Shown: piece by piece, positions 30,131-42,000 of the stretch
How the letters are laid out: every line of letters begins with the position of its first letter
Numbering within the stretch: position 1 is the first letter of the stretch
DNA from: Symbiodinium sp. CCMP2592
Taxonomy: Eukaryota; Sar; Dinophyceae; Suessiales; Symbiodiniaceae
DNA: 64,000 bases
Reading direction: 5' to 3'
Assembly (NCBI GenBank): GCA_905221615.1
Contig: CAJNDT010000493.1
Span: forward strand, 62,001-126,000
Position numbers and translations under genes: made by a program
The notes under the pieces: model-generated
Told to the model about the DNA's origin: nothing
The model's input: the letters and a program-made list of their open reading frames with translations, nothing else
The model's database searches: none

Positions 30131-30664
30131 TTTACCTTAGTTTTGTAGGTCCTTTTTATAAACCCTAATACGGAAAATATAGGGACCCTACAAACAAAAA
30201 AGTAGGTCTTGGTAGGTTAAGGTAGGGGTTTAGTAAAGATTCCCATGGCCTTAGCAGACCGCTCGGGCAGGAGTTGATTCTTGCACGTTGCGGGATATAA
30301 GGGTGTCGAACCGCCGGTTTAGGGTTTAGGGGTTTAGGGTTTAGGCTCTAGTGTTTAGGGTTTAAGGGCTTAGGGTTACCGCTGTCGGCTCCTGCCCAGA
30401 CCCCCGAGGATCTAGAAAGTAGATCCCCTAAATTTGGAGCCCGCCCAAGGGTACTTTATAGGAACCCCCATTAGTAAGGAGGGACCTACTTTTTGGATCC
30501 TCCCGCGGGTCTGGGTAAGTAGAAGGAGCCAATCTTAAACCGAAAACGCCTACTGCCCTCGTTAAAGATAAGGCATGTATCCTGAGACTTACTTATAGCC
30601 ACCACCTCAGATACTTAGTAGGAAAGGTTTTAGGTACCTTGCTTGGGGTTGGAAGTAAATACTA

Positions 30665-30768
30665 GGTTCCTGAGACACCTAAACATTATGGGTACCGTTT
30701 TTCCTGCAACTCAGGTGTGATAAGGGAACCATACAATAAAAAGGGCAACCGTGTACTACTCAGGATCC
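30665..30768. mobile_element. MITE family I, divergent copy
   Basis: GGTTCCTGAGACACC to GTACTACTCAGGATCC, abutting C5. Confidence 0.72.
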
Positions 30769-30874
30769 TACGGTTGATGATCTAAATCCTGCATTACCTT
30801 AAGGACCCTAAACTATGGGAATTATGGGATATTTCCTTATTATGGGTAATGCAGGATTTATATCATCAACCGTA
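30769..30874. mobile_element. MITE family C, copy C5
   Basis: Complete; it abuts a family-I element directly on its left. Confidence 0.88.
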
Positions 30875-30970
30875 GTTAGTCGGTGTTCAAATTAAACCTC
30901 CTGAACCCTAAACCCTCAACTCTGAAGCCCCTAGACCCCTAAGTGTAGTTACCGTGCTTATGGCCCTACT

Positions 30971-31073
30971 CTTAGTTGCTGAGTTCATAAGCCCCCAAGA
31001 AGTGTACACTTTCAGTTTTGTAGTGGGTAGCATTATCCCAAAACGTGTACAGCGTATCCACTCAGCTACTAAG
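30971..31073. mobile_element. MITE family E copy
   Basis: CTTAGTTGCTGAGTTC to CCACTCAGCTACTAAG. Confidence 0.87.
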
Positions 31074-31430
31074 TAAATCCTAGACCCCTAAACTCTAAAC
31101 CCTACCCACCCTACTTCCTAAAAACCCTAATATGAACCTTACCAAATCCCATGATCCGACTAAGACTCCGAAGCTCTGTAACGATTCGGTTTAAGGCTTT
31201 GGGGTTTAGGGGTTTAAGGCTGTAGCCACATATATCCTGTAACCCTCAATAGGGCCCCAAAAAAACACATAAGCAAAAAATTAGGATAGGGATATCCCAT
31301 ATAAACCCCTGTATAATGAAGCCCAACAAGGTAGGGATATCACCGTAAAATGCTTACCCTAACCCAAGCCGAGTCAAAAAGAAGCACCCAGACGCAAGGT
31401 TCTGGGGGATTGACGGACTCATGGCTGACA

Positions 31431-31758
31431 TAATGTAGGAACCTGATTAAGAAGCCGTGGGCTTCTATTAGGGTTCTATAAAGGGCTCCTTTAAATGGTA
31501 CTATAAAAGTGTTTTTTTTTGGGGGGGGGAGGGGGGGGGGTTGATGTAGGAACCTGATGAAGGAGCCTGGGGCCTTGATTTAGGGTTCCTTATATGAATG
31601 GTTGTCAAAATTGGGGTCCCCCATTTGGGCACCCTATATATTGGGTGCCGTATTACAATAGGGACCCAAAAAGGGACCCTAATTTTGAGAACCACCCATA
31701 TGAATCCGACTATTTTGGGGTGATATTCCCAGGGTTTCTGAGTCAGGTTCCTACATTA
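31431..31758. mobile_element. Composite family-G element (three arms), interrupted by family B
   Basis: Arms at 31432, 31543 and 31757 spell (A)ATGTAGGAACCTGAT or its inverse. The same three-arm layout occurs, inverted, at 47.4 and 61.6 kb. Confidence 0.85.
31596..31697. mobile_element. MITE family B, copy B4, nested in a composite G element
   Basis: ATAT is duplicated (31592-31595, 31698-31701). The uninterrupted site TTATATGAATCC survives in the related G copies at 47 and 61 kb. Confidence 0.9.
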
Positions 31759-31799
31759 GGATTTACGATCTAGGGCTTTGGGGGTAGAATTCGACCTCA

Positions 31800-31945
31800 A
31801 AGTTTATGAGGGCTGTGATGAGCAAAGGAACCCGCAGGAAGAGCAACTGCTGCGAACTCTTCCCGAGAGTGGCCTCCACCCGGCTCGACGCAAATCTCCG
31901 CACCGCCTTCGATCCTAAGCAGTGCACTGGGGACATGGATGGACA
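31800..31945. other. Coding-like island
   Basis: Plus: CCELFPRVASTRLDANLRTA...TGDMDGHLH; minus: ALLRIEGGAEICVEPGGGHS. It lies between the composite G element and a family-F MITE. Strand undecided. Confidence 0.27.
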
Positions 31946-31953
31946 TTTGCACT

Positions 31954-32054
31954 ACAGGGGCCTTAATAATTTAGAATAGGGTTTTGGGGTCCATCCATTA
32001 TACACAAATTATAATAAGGAACCCCAAATAGTATTGGTATTCACAGGCTCCTAT
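31954..32054. mobile_element. MITE family F copy
   Basis: CAGGGGCCTTAATAATTTAG with GGTATTCACAGGCTCCTA at the right. Confidence 0.8.
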
Positions 32055-32192
32055 ATTATAGGAGGTTTCGCTTAGCATGCCCCACAAGATGTGACCCCTT
32101 CTTTTTGGGATTCCACATAGCCATACGGATGTTGATCCGGCGGCGTGCTCTTCGGTGCTTTCGGCCAAAGAAGCTTGATGCCCGTCCACAAC

Positions 32193-32295
32193 GGGAGTCT
32201 CTGAAAATAGAGGGCCCTAATCTAGTACCCTAAATGGTAGGATCCTTATTATAAGGACCCCAAAATAAGGGACCTCCCAATTTTCGGAAACTCCC
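32193..32295. mobile_element. MITE family A, copy A5
   Basis: Ends GGGAGTCTCTGAAAAT and ATTTTCGGAAACTCCC; flanks are too diverged to show a duplication. Confidence 0.82.
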
Positions 32296-32369
32296 AAATA
32301 GCCTGAGGTTTGCAGGACCAGCATGGGTTTCAGTCCTCGTAGTCTCCGTACCGTGAACCCTATACGCCC

Positions 32370-32446
32370 TACGGTGGATGATATGAATCCTGCATTATCT
32401 TCCGGACCCTAAACTATGGGAACTATGGTATATTCCTTAATTCCTT
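32370..32446. mobile_element. MITE family C, truncated copy
   Basis: Left two thirds only, running into an ATTACT-rich low-complexity tract. Confidence 0.7.
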
Positions 32447-32544
32447 AAACCTAAATCCCTAAACCTTAAACATCCTTAAATCTTAAATCTAAATCCTACC
32501 CAAAATCCCTGTAACCTGCATCCAACCTAAATCCATAGTAATGC

Positions 32545-32790
32545 GAATACTAATCACAGCAAAAGTAATAGAAATAGCAAAAGTAATAGTAGTGAAAATA
32601 GTAATCGTAATATCCTTAAACCAAAACTCTACATTCCACCCTAGCTCCACCACAAACCCTGAATCCCACCTGAAGTAATAGTCATAGTAATAGTAATAGT
32701 AATAGTAATAGCAATAGTCATATATAGTAACAATAACAGTAATCGTCATAGTAATAGTAACAGTAATCCGAATTGTAATAGTAATGGTCG
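32545..32790. repeat. AATAGT-type low-complexity tract
   Basis: Loose repeats of AATAGT/AATAGC; poly-Tyr and Thr/Ile frames over it are artefacts. Confidence 0.85.
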
Positions 32791-33467
32791 ATCATTCAAC
32801 TCCAAGGCTCTGGTAAGTCGGCATGGCAGCACACAGCGGCGTGCCAGGGACTTCTCTTCTCTTCTGGGAATGTCTGGGGACAGCTCCGATACGTCGGGGG
32901 CTTGGATTTCGGGCTTTCATGCTTTTTGCAGTTCCTGTCATCGATTTTGCTCGAAGTTTTTGGGTGGGGCTGACAGGTGCTTCGTACTTTGGAATCGGCT
33001 GCTGTCACTGAGATGGATTGGGCTTTCGTGCTGCGAACCGGGACAGCTGCGAACTCCCCCGGCCAAATACAGGGGCGTGGATAATAAGAATGGGGTGTCG
33101 GAGTCGTAAAGTGGCTATCAGGGGATATGACAATTAGTAGCTCCGGCCCCCCACCACAATTTTTTAGGCAACATGTTGTTGACTTGCCAGCGTACATCTA
33201 GGATCAACAAAGACCATTCCTAAAGATCTTGAAGGGAAGCTCCCCACGAATGCAAGTAGAAGAGGGTCGTGGGAGAGCTTGACCTTTTTAGGGTTTAGGG
33301 TTTAAAGGAGCCCTTAACGGAACCCTTACAGAAGCCTCAGAGGAGCCCTTAAAAATCTAAAGGGACAATGAGGGAATGCGAAAACCCGCGCTCTACCAGG
33401 TCGAATTATGGCAGCCCGGACGTTAAAGGTTGGGTCTTGGAGAACGACAGTACGAGTTCCCTGAGTG

Positions 33468-33560
33468 ACCCCTACAAAATTCAGGGTACCCTTTTTCTTG
33501 TTATTCAGCTTTAATACGGGAAGCATGCAGTCAAGAAGGCAAAAGGGTACTACTCAGGAG
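33468..33560. mobile_element. MITE family I copy
   Basis: TCCCTGAGTGACCCC to GGGTACTACTCAGGAG. Confidence 0.82.
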
Positions 33561-33639
33561 CCCAGTATCCCAGAGGCCTTAAGATTTAACTTAACGTTAT
33601 CAATGTCGAGGTTCAGGGCCTAGGCAAGGGACCGTATAT

Positions 33640-34390
33640 AAATGGTGCCGCGTCGCCGCGTCGCAGGCCCCCCACCCCCCATGGTATGCCCCCCCACCCC
33701 CCCCCCCCCTCCACGCGCATGGAACCACAAGAAAGGCAACCACAGGGGCGGGTTCGGGAAGGATAACCCACAACACAGGAAACCACAAGGCCCCTTCCCC
33801 TGCCCTTCGACACACAGATGAGAATGGCGATGCTGTTGTACACAATGACGTTGATGTGCTATTCCCAGTGTGGCTCTTGGTGGTACCTTTGCTCTTATGT
33901 TGCTCTGGGCTTCCGCACTGCATGTTCATTACCTTATTTAGTTGAAAGTGCTGGTGATGTTCTTTCGAAAGCTGTATGGACCGTTGTCATTCCAAGCCAA
34001 GTTTCGGTTGGGTTCGTGAAAAATGAGCTTGATCACATGTTTGAATGATTTTCAATTGGGACCCTTGAGACAGGGACCGGAAGAGAGTGGGAGAGTGCGG
34101 ATGGGGATCGTGACCAGCATCTTCGTCATCATCAGCATCACCATATTCATCACTATCATTGGCTTAGGAGCTCAGGGCAGGTCGGAGTTCAGTGGAACTG
34201 CATCACATCCTAAGGTCCAAGCCCTTAGCGACCGGATGAATAACCAGCAAACGCCGCACAAGGGACCGACCGCAACTACACGCGAGAGGGGCAGAGGGGA
34301 ACCCACACCACAGGGAACCACAGCGGGGAAGGGGGGATACCATGGGGTGGGGGGGGGGGAGGGGGGGCCTAGCAGCGCTGCACCATAAAT
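33640..34390. repeat. Pair of related G/C-run blocks in inverted orientation
   Basis: GGTGCCGCG...GGCCCCCCACCCC...ATGGTAT (33640-33720) resembles the inverse of ATACCATGGGG...GGCCTAGCAGCGCTGCACC (34338-34385). Each has a nearby CCACA/TGTGG palindrome. Open sequence of low certainty (ALGFRTACSLPYLVESAG) lies between. Confidence 0.5.
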
Positions 34391-34435
34391 ATATGTATGT
34401 GTATGTATGTATGCATGCATGTACGCATGTATAGT
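34389..34435. repeat. GTATGTATGCATG microsatellite
   Basis: Short TATG/CATG run next to the G-rich block. Confidence 0.85.
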
Positions 34436-34439
34436 AGTA

Positions 34440-35270
34440 CATGGTTGTATACGGTTTTGTGGTCGGCTGCAAGGTGTTGCAGCCGGCTTCTGCGCTTGCC
34501 TGTGGGATCATGGTCCGTGGGGACTTTTAGGGATTTTCGGCATATACTATGATATGTTTATGTGACGGACTTTAAGGGCAGAAGTCGTTCAGAACCCCAT
34601 TTCAATCTGCTCGGGCGAGGTACGGCAAGGGCCCTCGACAGTAAGATCAGGTTCGTGTTTAACGTTGAGGGGCGTAGCATTAAGGGGCTTAAGATTTAGG
34701 TAAATTTCCCAGAATGTCCCTTAATCAATAAACATACCCTGAACCATATTAGTGATCCTTCAATGATTTGAGGTGTATTCCTCAATTAAAGCAAACTTCT
34801 TGGGTCTGAAATAGTACGTTCAGAAGCACAAGAGCTACTTCGCTCGCCCATAGGGCCGACGCGCTTTGCACGCATGTTAACCAGTACCATAGTGCCTAAC
34901 AGAACATATCAAACTATGATGTTTGGTAGTGTAGATGAGACGAGTGCAACCCCGTTAACATCGCTAAATGCCTTCACAGTGCGAGGGTTAGGGTTTCGAG
35001 TTCCGCCTCTACTTAAGCTTTACGCCTCATACCGCGACGTGGCGAAAACTGAAGAAACAAGATTCCTAGTTCATGGTTGGGATAAGATTAAAAATGTACA
35101 TTTTTCTTCCTTACCGGGTTTAAGTACCCATAAACATGTTAAATGTTACCCCACTGTGACAAAGAAAGCTCCCTTTTGCAGGTAGGCTCTCGTGCAAGGA
35201 CCATCAGTCGAAAGAGCCGCTGACCATGTTCTGATGCTCGTCACCTGGATGGTCATAAAACAGGGGCTAA
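34440..35270. other. Mostly unique region without a supported gene
   Basis: A decayed family-J-like stretch at about 34690-34800 and a short inverted repeat at 35070-35150. One frame at 34874-35000 is open but unremarkable. Confidence 0.4.
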
Positions 35271-35618
35271 TCGGGGCCTTGACAAGTTAAAATAGGGTTT
35301 TAGCGCCTTTGGGGGGCATTTGCTTTTAATACGGAAGCCTCATTTGCCAAGTTCGAAAGTCTCCCTTCACGGTTGGAAAAGCCTGCTGTGAGAAACATGC
35401 CTTCTTTGTCCTACGGTATCCAGGGAAACTAAAAGTTAATTTTTGCGAGGCTCTCGGCATCAAGTATACTGGCTAGCTGTAAACCCCTAGACAAGTAATG
35501 CACTAGAATGCCACCCCAAAAAGCAACAAGTCAATGATTACCTACTCTATTACTAGTACGCCCAATGCCTCGTTCCACTGCATCCACGGTTGGCTTCTGG
35601 CTCTTTGCACGCATGTGG

Positions 35619-35732
35619 GTAATTAGAGGATCATGGGACTTATAATTGGGGTTATAAATCCCCTAATTGGGGTTATCCTAATTATAGCCTACTTATAACC
35701 TTACTTACTAAGTCCCATGGGCCTTTGGGTAG
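35619..35732. mobile_element. MITE family D copy
   Basis: Outer ends are diverged (AATTAGAGG / CCTTTGGGT) but the inner arms are intact. Confidence 0.8.
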
Positions 35733-35753
35733 GTCTCCACGCTCGAGTTATGT

Positions 35754-35854
35754 CTTAGTAGCTGAGTGGATACACTTTACACTTTTTGGGAGAATACTAC
35801 CCACTATAAACCAGAAAGTGTACAGGTTTTGGTGCTTATGAACTCAGAAACTAG
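35754..35854. mobile_element. MITE family E, reverse copy
   Basis: CTTAGTAGCTGAGTGGATAC at left, GAACTCAGAAACTAG at right. Confidence 0.85.
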
Positions 35855-36199
35855 GATGTTTTGAGGGTCCGCGACAAAACCATACTCTTCTCCTACAAAA
35901 CGTGTCCTAAGCGGGACCCCAACTCAGGGATGACACCATGGAAACTGCGCTTCCCGAGAATGCCAGGTTTTCGGGGTTTTAAGGTTGACGGGCTTAGGGC
36001 TTCGATGTGGGGTTTAGGTTTAGGCCCTAGGTGTTTGGGGTCTCGGGGTTTAAGGTTTAGGGTTAGGGTCTTTCCCTTGACAGGCTTTTTGCCGGCAGCA
36101 CCCGCGCACAAAACAGAGGTTGCTTCATGGGGTCAGACGGAGAAACGTGGGAGTCATCTGCGTTGCAGTGAAGGAACTCCAACCAAGTCACCTTAATGT

Positions 36200-37120
36200 G
36201 GATGTAATATACGTGGTCTTAATAATACATGCAAGGCTTGGGGTGTTGTTTTCCTATACTTATAAATAGGGCCCATAAGGGAAACTAATCCGAATAATGT
36301 TGCTAATGGTCATAATAGCAGCTTGTGCGGATTCAACGGCAACCCAGTCAATGCAAAAGATTCTGCAGCCTTCTAGCTGTCTGCAACCAGGCAGCTGACT
36401 TGGACTGTAAAAGGACGCTCCAAGAAATTGCTGCAATACAGAGAGCCCGGAGACTGAACCACCCTTGATTTCGGAACAAGCCATACATCATATGAACGTT
36501 TCCCGCTATGATTTACAGAAGGAGTATAGCTTACTTAGAGGGTTGTGGAGTCTCTGGGATTGGAGGATTGTCTCTGCAATCCAAGCTTGAAAACCAGTTG
36601 TCATGCTGACCTCAAGGGCCACATGAACCTTAAAAGAGTTAATAGGTAGCTCTCCCATATGGGGAGTATACAATGATACCCGAAACCCTAGACCCAGTCA
36701 CTATAAGATATGGGCTGCATACTTCCTACGGGTCATTTCGCAGGAAAGCTCCCTAAACCGTATGACTTCCACCATCAGCATCACGTGGGTGTTTCGGACA
36801 CGAAAACCGTAAAGCCTCATTCAAGAAACCCTAGCGTTTAGGGTCTCGGGCTAACCCATGCCCTAAACCCTGAATCCCTAAACCCTCACGGCTTCAAGGG
36901 CTCTTCTCAGCGTATGGCACCCTCGCCATCCCGGGATCCTCTCTGTTCTCAAGTCATGACCTACCTGGGGCACTAAACCCAAGAACTTAAAGGGTTAGAC
37001 AACATAATTCAGGGGGTGCAACAACGCAGAAACAGCCAACATCATGTACTAACAGAACCCCCCTTTCCCCCCAGAGCCTTGAAAGACCCGACTGAAAGGA
37101 CAGTTTGACAGCCATTCGTA
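36200..37120. other. Region downstream of the SHQW gene
   Basis: Mostly unique. An open minus frame at 36300-36480 (SGLSVLQQFLGASFYS...) is weakly protein-like. No gene can be supported. Confidence 0.35.
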
Positions 37121-37121
37121 A

Positions 37122-37220
37122 TTAGGGCCTTTACAAATTAGAATAGGGTTTTTTGGACCGTTATGCTAGAATTACAATAAGGAGCACCCAAAATAGCAAA
37201 GGAAAGTATTTATGCCCCTA
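37122..37220. mobile_element. MITE family F copy
   Basis: Lies about 100 bp downstream of the SHQW gene's stop codon. Confidence 0.8.
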
Positions 37221-37327
37221 ATGTAGAACCCTATTCTAGATCCCTTTTACACCCCTTTAAGGATCCCTTTGAAGGGAACCCTAGGTGAGTAGGAAAGGCC
37301 CCCATAATGGATAAGGTACAGTGTCCT

Positions 37328-37405
37328 TCAAATCTCCACGAAAGCCTCGGCCAGCGCGCGTGCAGCTACCCGTTCGCACTCCGAAACATCTCCCAAGAGG
37401 CCATC
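37328..37405 (-). CDS. SHQW gene last exon: DVSECERVAARALAEAFVEI, stop
   Basis: It enters in phase after CCTGAG|GAT and runs 25 codons to TGA at 37328-37330. The S-E-C-x-x-V-A...AL...E ending fits the family's C-terminus. Confidence 0.75.
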   Translation of the reverse strand, partial: DGLLGDVSECERVAARALAEAFVEI

Positions 37406-39052
37406 CTCAGGATCAAAGGGGGTCGGCTGTTTGAGGGTTCGAGAGGGTTTAGGTGTCCATTTAGGCTTTGAGGTAAGCAACCGTGGGACATACCGTTGAA
37501 TTTTGCTGGGCTGTTCGTGGAGACCCTTCAGCAACTTATCAAGCTTATAGTTGTTGTCTCGTCTTGCAGAACCGTACAACTGTATGGCACCGAGTTGACT
37601 TTTTGAACTCTCCTCAAACTGTATTAATGTTGAAAACAAATCATGCAAGTGAGCTTTCGTTCACTGCAAAAGTTTACGATACAAAAACTTAAAACCTATA
37701 AGGTTTGGGTATATTATACGGCAAATAACTACAACAAGACACACCAGCAACAGCAATAACTGTCAAGGCCCCTACACTGTTTTGACAAAGGCCTAAACCC
37801 CTCTGAGCCTAAAACCCTATAATCCCTAAACCCTAAACTCCCTAAACCTTAACCCCCAAACCACTCGGAACCCTCAGGCCTTAGAAGTGTAGGTTTCCGG
37901 GTTGAATGGGTGTGGGGTTTAGGGGTTTGGGGTGTAGGGTTTACGATGGGTACTTGCAAACAGTTCTTGTTTTTTGTTACTATAATCTCTGAGATGAAGC
38001 TATAAACGTAGCTTGTTACAAAATTCAGTACAGTAACTGTCTAGGGTTTAGGGGTGTGGGGTTTAAGGTGTCTCGAAGTACTTTGTGGGGACCTTGTCCA
38101 TTTCCGATGAAAACCCTATATCCTACACCCCTGAACCCAAACAACTATTTTATCCGATTTATTAAGGCCCTTAACATAGAAGCCTGCTGTAGATCTCTTA
38201 TAATAGAGCCTCCTATAGACCCCTTTAAAGGAACTCTACTCTATACTTCAAACGAAGGCCAGGCATCTCGGATGAAGTGCGGAAGTGTGTGGCCCCTTGC
38301 GAAGCTTGAGGCAGTCCAGTTCCGATCCTCAAACAGTTTACGTTCAATATCGCAGCCGTAACAATAAGCAATGGTATCCCCCTTAACCCGCAACCCCAGG
38401 CCCTTAACATTCCAAAGATGGAGCCTGAAAAACAAGAGCAAGGAATTGGGATCTATAAGGGATCCTCTGTCATGTTTCTTCCGACTCCTACATTTTACTG
38501 CATCATCTAAACCCTGTTCAGCCCCAAATGCAAAGGCCTTGGTCATTACCTACACTATTTTGGGGGTTCCTGGTTATAATTACAATATAATTTACCCCAG
38601 AACCCTGTTCTAATTCTTAAACTCTCTACACTGTAGAACCCTTGTAGTAGCCGCTGTAGTTACCCTTCAAAGGAACCCTCAAAACCGGAAACCTAAGCTC
38701 CAAAGACCTAAACCCCCCTATCTTCCGACATCATCTGACCCGAAATTCTCGGAGCTACCAGCTGATAGAATCTGAGGTGCTTAGGACCCTGGGCCCACAA
38801 GCTTTTTGTTTGTTTTGTCTTGGTTTTTTTTTGTGGGTTTAGAGGGCTGAGCCGGTTCAGTGCAGAGCTTAAGGCAGGTTTCTAGACCAGAGAAGGTTCC
38901 AGGTCAACACTAGACGGCTAGCCTCGTCATTGTGGTAAGTCAAAAGAAACCCCCTTAACCCTAAAGCCTAGATAGGCTAGGGGGGGGGCCTTAACAGTTG
39001 GAATACGGCTTTGTGGTACACTGGGCAATGCATAGATATACATGTGTAGATA

Positions 39053-39095
<43 letters not shown>

Positions 39096-42000
39096 CACAC
39101 GTATGCATGTAAACCATATCAGGTACTATCAGGTGATATTTTCCAATTTTTCCGACCCCGAAACTATACAGATCCTCACATACGAACCCTTGCATTTTGG
39201 AGCCTGATCATACAGGAATTCAGGCTTAAGAGCTTGGGGATTGAGGCTTTGGGGCAGAAGGGTGTAAGGCTTCTGTTCACATTTCATACATGGGCAAAGC
39301 AACCCTGTGGAAAACAAGCAAAATCAGCACCAACTTAGATACTATCGGTTCCTGAGTAGCCCCTGTATAATAAGGGTACCCTTTTTCAAACTACTCGGTC
39401 TTAATAAGGCGTATGTAACATCAGGAGGGCAAAAGGGTACTACTCATGCACCAAGGTTCGTTCTTGAGGTCCAGCCTAGCTCCAGCCGCAATCAAGGCTG
39501 CTGCTCCCTCGTACTGCACGGTGAGCCTCGCTTGAATAGAAACTCGCTAAACCCTAAACCCCCCCAAAAATAGAAACCATCGGGGTACGGGAATCTTCGT
39601 TGGAGGCTTATGATGTGAAGCAAACCGCGTAGTTGGGGCACTGTGGGGCTTGCGGTTGCGAACCTTGGGCGTGGGTTTGATAGGCAAAATTCGAAACTTC
39701 CTGCTGCCAGTGTGGGAAGTAGCATAGCGGCCATCAGCGGCGTGATGCCGCCCCAATGATGGCAAAGCTTCGACATCGCCGTGGGACGGCCGAATCTGTG
39801 CTGCAGGGCCTTCAAAGCGACCTCAGCACCAAACCCTCGACTATAAAGGCCTAAACATACTTCTGAGATGCCCTGTAAGCCTTTTGAATTTCTTTTACTA
39901 TGATGGTTCTCTACAAAATAGTAAGGGAAAAGAAGGATCCCAAAGGACAACCCATTCTTTATCAAGCCAGGTTAACAGCCCTTCTACAAGTGTTATAGCA
40001 AGCCTAGTTAACTCTGTAACACTCTTATAAGAGCCTAAGTCATTACCAATACTATTTTTGCGGTTCATCATACTTACAGTATAAGATGCCACCAAGCCCT
40101 ATTGAAACGTTTTGAGGCCCCTCTGTTATGGAACTCTACGAAAAATCCCTTCCAGAACCCGTTAAGAAAACCCTAAAACAATTTTTCGAAACCCCTAAAT
40201 AACGGGCAGAGAGACGGCCTCCTTTAGGGTTTAGGGGCTCAGGGTTAAAGCTATCGCTCATGCATGAGGGCCCCTAGTGAATCAGGAAAGTTAGGGTTTA
40301 GGAGTTTAGCGGTTTGGGGTTTAGGATTAAAGTATTAGAGACTCTCAAGAGATACAGGTGTCCCTGAAGCATAATCTACACTCCAAGCCGGTCTTTCTGA
40401 GCCAGTGGCAAGCATGCGGACAGAGAAGATCTTTGGGCGCTTCATTTGATGGTTCACCTTAGCCCAGAGAGCCCAACAGCCCCTAATTAAGCAATATACC
40501 TTAAATCCTAAGAGAATTCATATTATGATTTAAGCTATATTCCATATTTAAGAGGTATTGGGCTCTCTGGGAGTTGCCCAGTGCAGATCTCGATAACTCG
40601 AACAGGGTGCCGGGGGAATACTTCAGCGTACTTAGACGGGGTTTAGGGTTTAGGGTCTAGGGTTTAAGATACAAGCCCCGGAAGAATAGAATTACTAGTT
40701 GTCTAGTCAACTAGTCTCCAGAAAGAACGCTTGCAAACAGTGATTGTACTCATAGTAAAATAGCGCAACAATGATGAGAACACTCAGCTTGTACTAATAA
40801 ACATACTTAGCCGCTACCCTGGACCCTATAAAACCTTCCTTATGCCCTATGCTTTCCTTGTACAAGTCCTTACTTTGGCAGTACATTTGGGGTCCAGGTC
40901 AGTCGCCCCTAAATCCTCAACATACTTAGCCGGTAAGTCACGTCTGCATGGAGCTCAAGCAGCCGGTGAACCATCTCTGCAGAGCCCCCACCGCCCGCCA
41001 TGGCAAGGAACAGCGCATGCGAGGTCCCGGGGACCTCTGCTGTCACAGTACTTGCAGGGTCATGGGACCTAGTAAGCTTAAAGGGCTCCTTCAAGGGTTC
41101 TACCAAGGGATATGTATGGTTTAGGGCTTGGTCAGGTTTAGGCTCCACTTGGAGGTGTCATGGGAAGTAGTAAGTTAGGTTATACATCCCTTATTTGGGC
41201 TGAAGTTAACGACCAAAGACTACGTCCCTAAACCCCAAACGACTCCTGAGGGGCCTAGTATCCTAGCCACCAACTCAGCTATACTAAACTACTACCAGTA
41301 AAATAGTAAGCTTTCGAGCTGAGGGTGTAGGGTTTAGAGTTTAGTGTTTTCTGTAATATATGGGCCCTACTAGCCAGAATAGGGTGTTCTTACTTGTCCA
41401 GTATCCAAGCGGAGCAACAGTACTACAGGTTAACCGTAGGGGTTATATAGGGGTTCTACAACACTCCGACTTTTACTACTAAGAAGGGCTTATGCGTAGC
41501 ATTTCCATACTCGCAACCAAAACGCCACGCCCTGAGGATGCCTAGCTTGTACTCACCAAAAGCCCTTGGAAACCCTAGTTCATTCACCCGCAACGGCGCC
41601 CGGAAGAATTGGACTAGAGAAGGGGTGTTTGGTATGCTCATTGTACCAGAGGGCGTGGTTTCAAGTTCATAACAGTGATCCCTATTACCCTAAACCCCTA
41701 AACCCTAAAACCCTAAACCCTAAAACCCTAAACCCCTAAACCCTAAAACCCTAAACCCTGATTGTTACAAACAATCCTAAAGCAGCCTAGCGGCCTTCCC
41801 GCTCTCAGAAGCACTCCTGGCATGGAACACGAGCTCCTCAGGCACTTTGCAAGAGATGCTTGTGGTTCCGCTTGGTTTAGGGTTTAGGGTTCCTTTAGGG
41901 TTTAGGGTTTAGGCTTTAGGGTACATGGGCTTCGGGGTATTGACAAGTATCTAATCTAAGCTTCCAATGCCTCCTGAAGCCTGGAAAACACCCAAAACCC

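Noticed and set aside
32489..32749. Poly-Tyr/Thr/Ile ORF
   Set aside because: AATAGT low-complexity tract.
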